This document shows positions 63,337 to 64,000 of a stretch of 64,000 nt of DNA, in pieces. The notes beneath the pieces were generated by a model. The model saw nothing but the letters and a program-made list of their open reading frames with translations, searched no databases and had not been told where the DNA came from. Position 1 is the first letter of the stretch. Each line of letters begins with the position of its first letter. The stretch is taken from the NCBI RefSeq assembly GCF_014207095.1, contig NZ_JACHBG010000005.1, forward strand, positions 186,001-250,000. Direction: 5' to 3'. This DNA is from Martinezella lusitana. Its GTDB lineage: Bacteria > Pseudomonadota > Alphaproteobacteria > Rhizobiales > Rhizobiaceae. A program made the translations under genes and the position numbers.

Positions 63337-64000
63337 TGGCCGCTCTCCTTCGGATCGAGCGCGTCGCGCAGGCCGTCGCCGAGCAGGTTGAAGCCGAGGC
63401 TGACGATCAGGATCGCGATGCCGGGCATGGCCGCCACCCACCATTGATCGAGATAGTATTTGAAACCGCTGGCGATCATGACACCCCATTCCGGCAGCGG
63501 CGGCTGTGCACCGAGGCCGAGGAAGCCAAGGCCGGCGGCGGTCAGGATCACGCCTGCCATATCCAGCGTCACGCGCACGATCACCGAGGAGATGCAAAGC
63601 GGCATGATGTGACGGAAAATGATGCGAAGCGACGAAGCGCCCATCAGCTGCACGGCGGAAATATAGTCGGAGTGCCGCACCGTCATCGTCTCGGCTCGCG
63701 CCAGGCGCGCATAGGGCGGCCAGGAAGTGATCGCGATGGCAATGACGGCGTTTTCAATGCCGGCGCCGAGCGCGCCGGCAAAGGCAAGCGCCAGTACGAG
63801 CTTCGGAAAGGCAAGGAAGATATCGGTGATGCGCATCAGGATCACATCGACCCAGCCGCCCATATAGCCCGACACCATGCCAATGATCAGCCCGATCGGC
63901 GCCGATATGATCGCCACCAGAACGACGATGTAGAGCGTCCATCGCGATCCGTAGATCAGGCGCGAAAGAATGTCGCGACCGAGATCGTCGGTGCCGAGAA
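63333..64000 (-). CDS. Peptide-type ABC transporter permease (DppC-like), 5' end beyond the window
   Basis: The visible 222 residues include LGTDDLGRDILSRLIYGSR at the window edge, the standard DppC N-terminal region, so the start codon lies beyond 64000. Then come five hydrophobic helices with the EAA loop DYISAVQLMGASSLRIIFRHIMPLC (residues about 110-135 of the visible part) and GFNLLGDGLRDALDPKES at the C-terminus. The binding protein and DppB-like permease genes are presumably further right. Confidence 0.92.
   Translation of the reverse strand, partial: LGTDDLGRDILSRLIYGSRWTLYIVVLVAIISAPIGLIIGMVSGYMGGWVDVILMRITDIFLAFPKLVLALAFAGALGAGIENAVIAIAITSWPPYARLARAETMTVRHSDYISAVQLMGASSLRIIFRHIMPLCISSVIVRVTLDMAGVILTAAGLGFLGLGAQPPLPEWGVMIASGFKYYLDQWWVAAMPGIAILIVSLGFNLLGDGLRDALDPKESGQ

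Overview
The window reads as a chromosomal segment of a Rhizobiaceae bacterium, most likely genus Rhizobium sensu lato. The reasons are a GC-rich, strongly GC3-biased coding sequence, an rpoH2-type sigma factor, the phbA-phbB / phaR / rpmF block, a TTG-started rhizobial pyruvate carboxylase, ndvA (cyclic beta-1,2-glucan exporter), a RopA-type porin, an OpgC glucan-modifying enzyme and several palindromic intergenic elements of the kind scattered through rhizobial genomes. No tRNA, rRNA, CRISPR array, transposase or phage gene was recognised. The species was not determined.

Layout. 1-2.6 kb: TetR regulator, GNAT, galM. 2.6-6.5 kb: amino-sugar cluster (GntR regulator, SIS-domain deaminase-like protein, nagA, second SIS protein). 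6.6-11 kb: RND efflux pump and its adaptor. 11.2-19.7 kb: thiamine region with thiN and an ABC-F ATPase in one operon, a divergent MarR/MFS pair sharing a perfect operator, then a TPP riboswitch controlling thiBPQ. 19.9-28 kb: lipoprotein M48 protease, rpoH2, carD, fdxA, an S4 RNA-binding protein and a SUV3-like helicase with a long RG-rich tail. 28.0-29.2 kb: a gene-free stretch holding four copies of a composite repeat and 21 GANTC sites. 29.2-30.2 kb: three very small membrane or lipoprotein genes. 30.2-33.3 kb: PHB synthesis (phbB, phbA), phaR and rpmF. 33.4-41.4 kb: GST, DUF1868 protein, mtgA, ispA, LysE exporter, ispG, an MFS and a DMT transporter. 41.6-45.7 kb: accessory-looking stretch with a solo CHAT/caspase-like protein, GNAT, SDR, LysR and an orphan membrane protein behind an iron-box-like promoter. 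45.9-48.2 kb: cystine/amino-acid ABC transporter. 48.2-50.6 kb: a Bcr/CflA-type MFS behind a candidate attenuator RNA, and a metallo-beta-lactamase-fold hydrolase. 50.7-60.2 kb: pyc, a LuxR-type regulator, ndvA, ropA and opgC. 60.2-64 kb: small membrane protein, palindromic elements, and the 3' part of a peptide-type ABC transporter operon that runs off the end.

Functional groupings: thiamine uptake and pyrophosphorylation (thiBPQ, thiN); PHB accumulation and its regulator; two isoprenoid steps (ispG, ispA); periplasmic glucan export and modification (ndvA, opgC) beside a porin. The signals least explained by known genes are the repeat/GANTC array at 28.1-28.95 kb, the switch-like leader at 48.26-48.38 kb, and the iron-box promoter in front of an orphan membrane protein at 45 kb. 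All functional calls come from reading the translated sequence; no database search was run.
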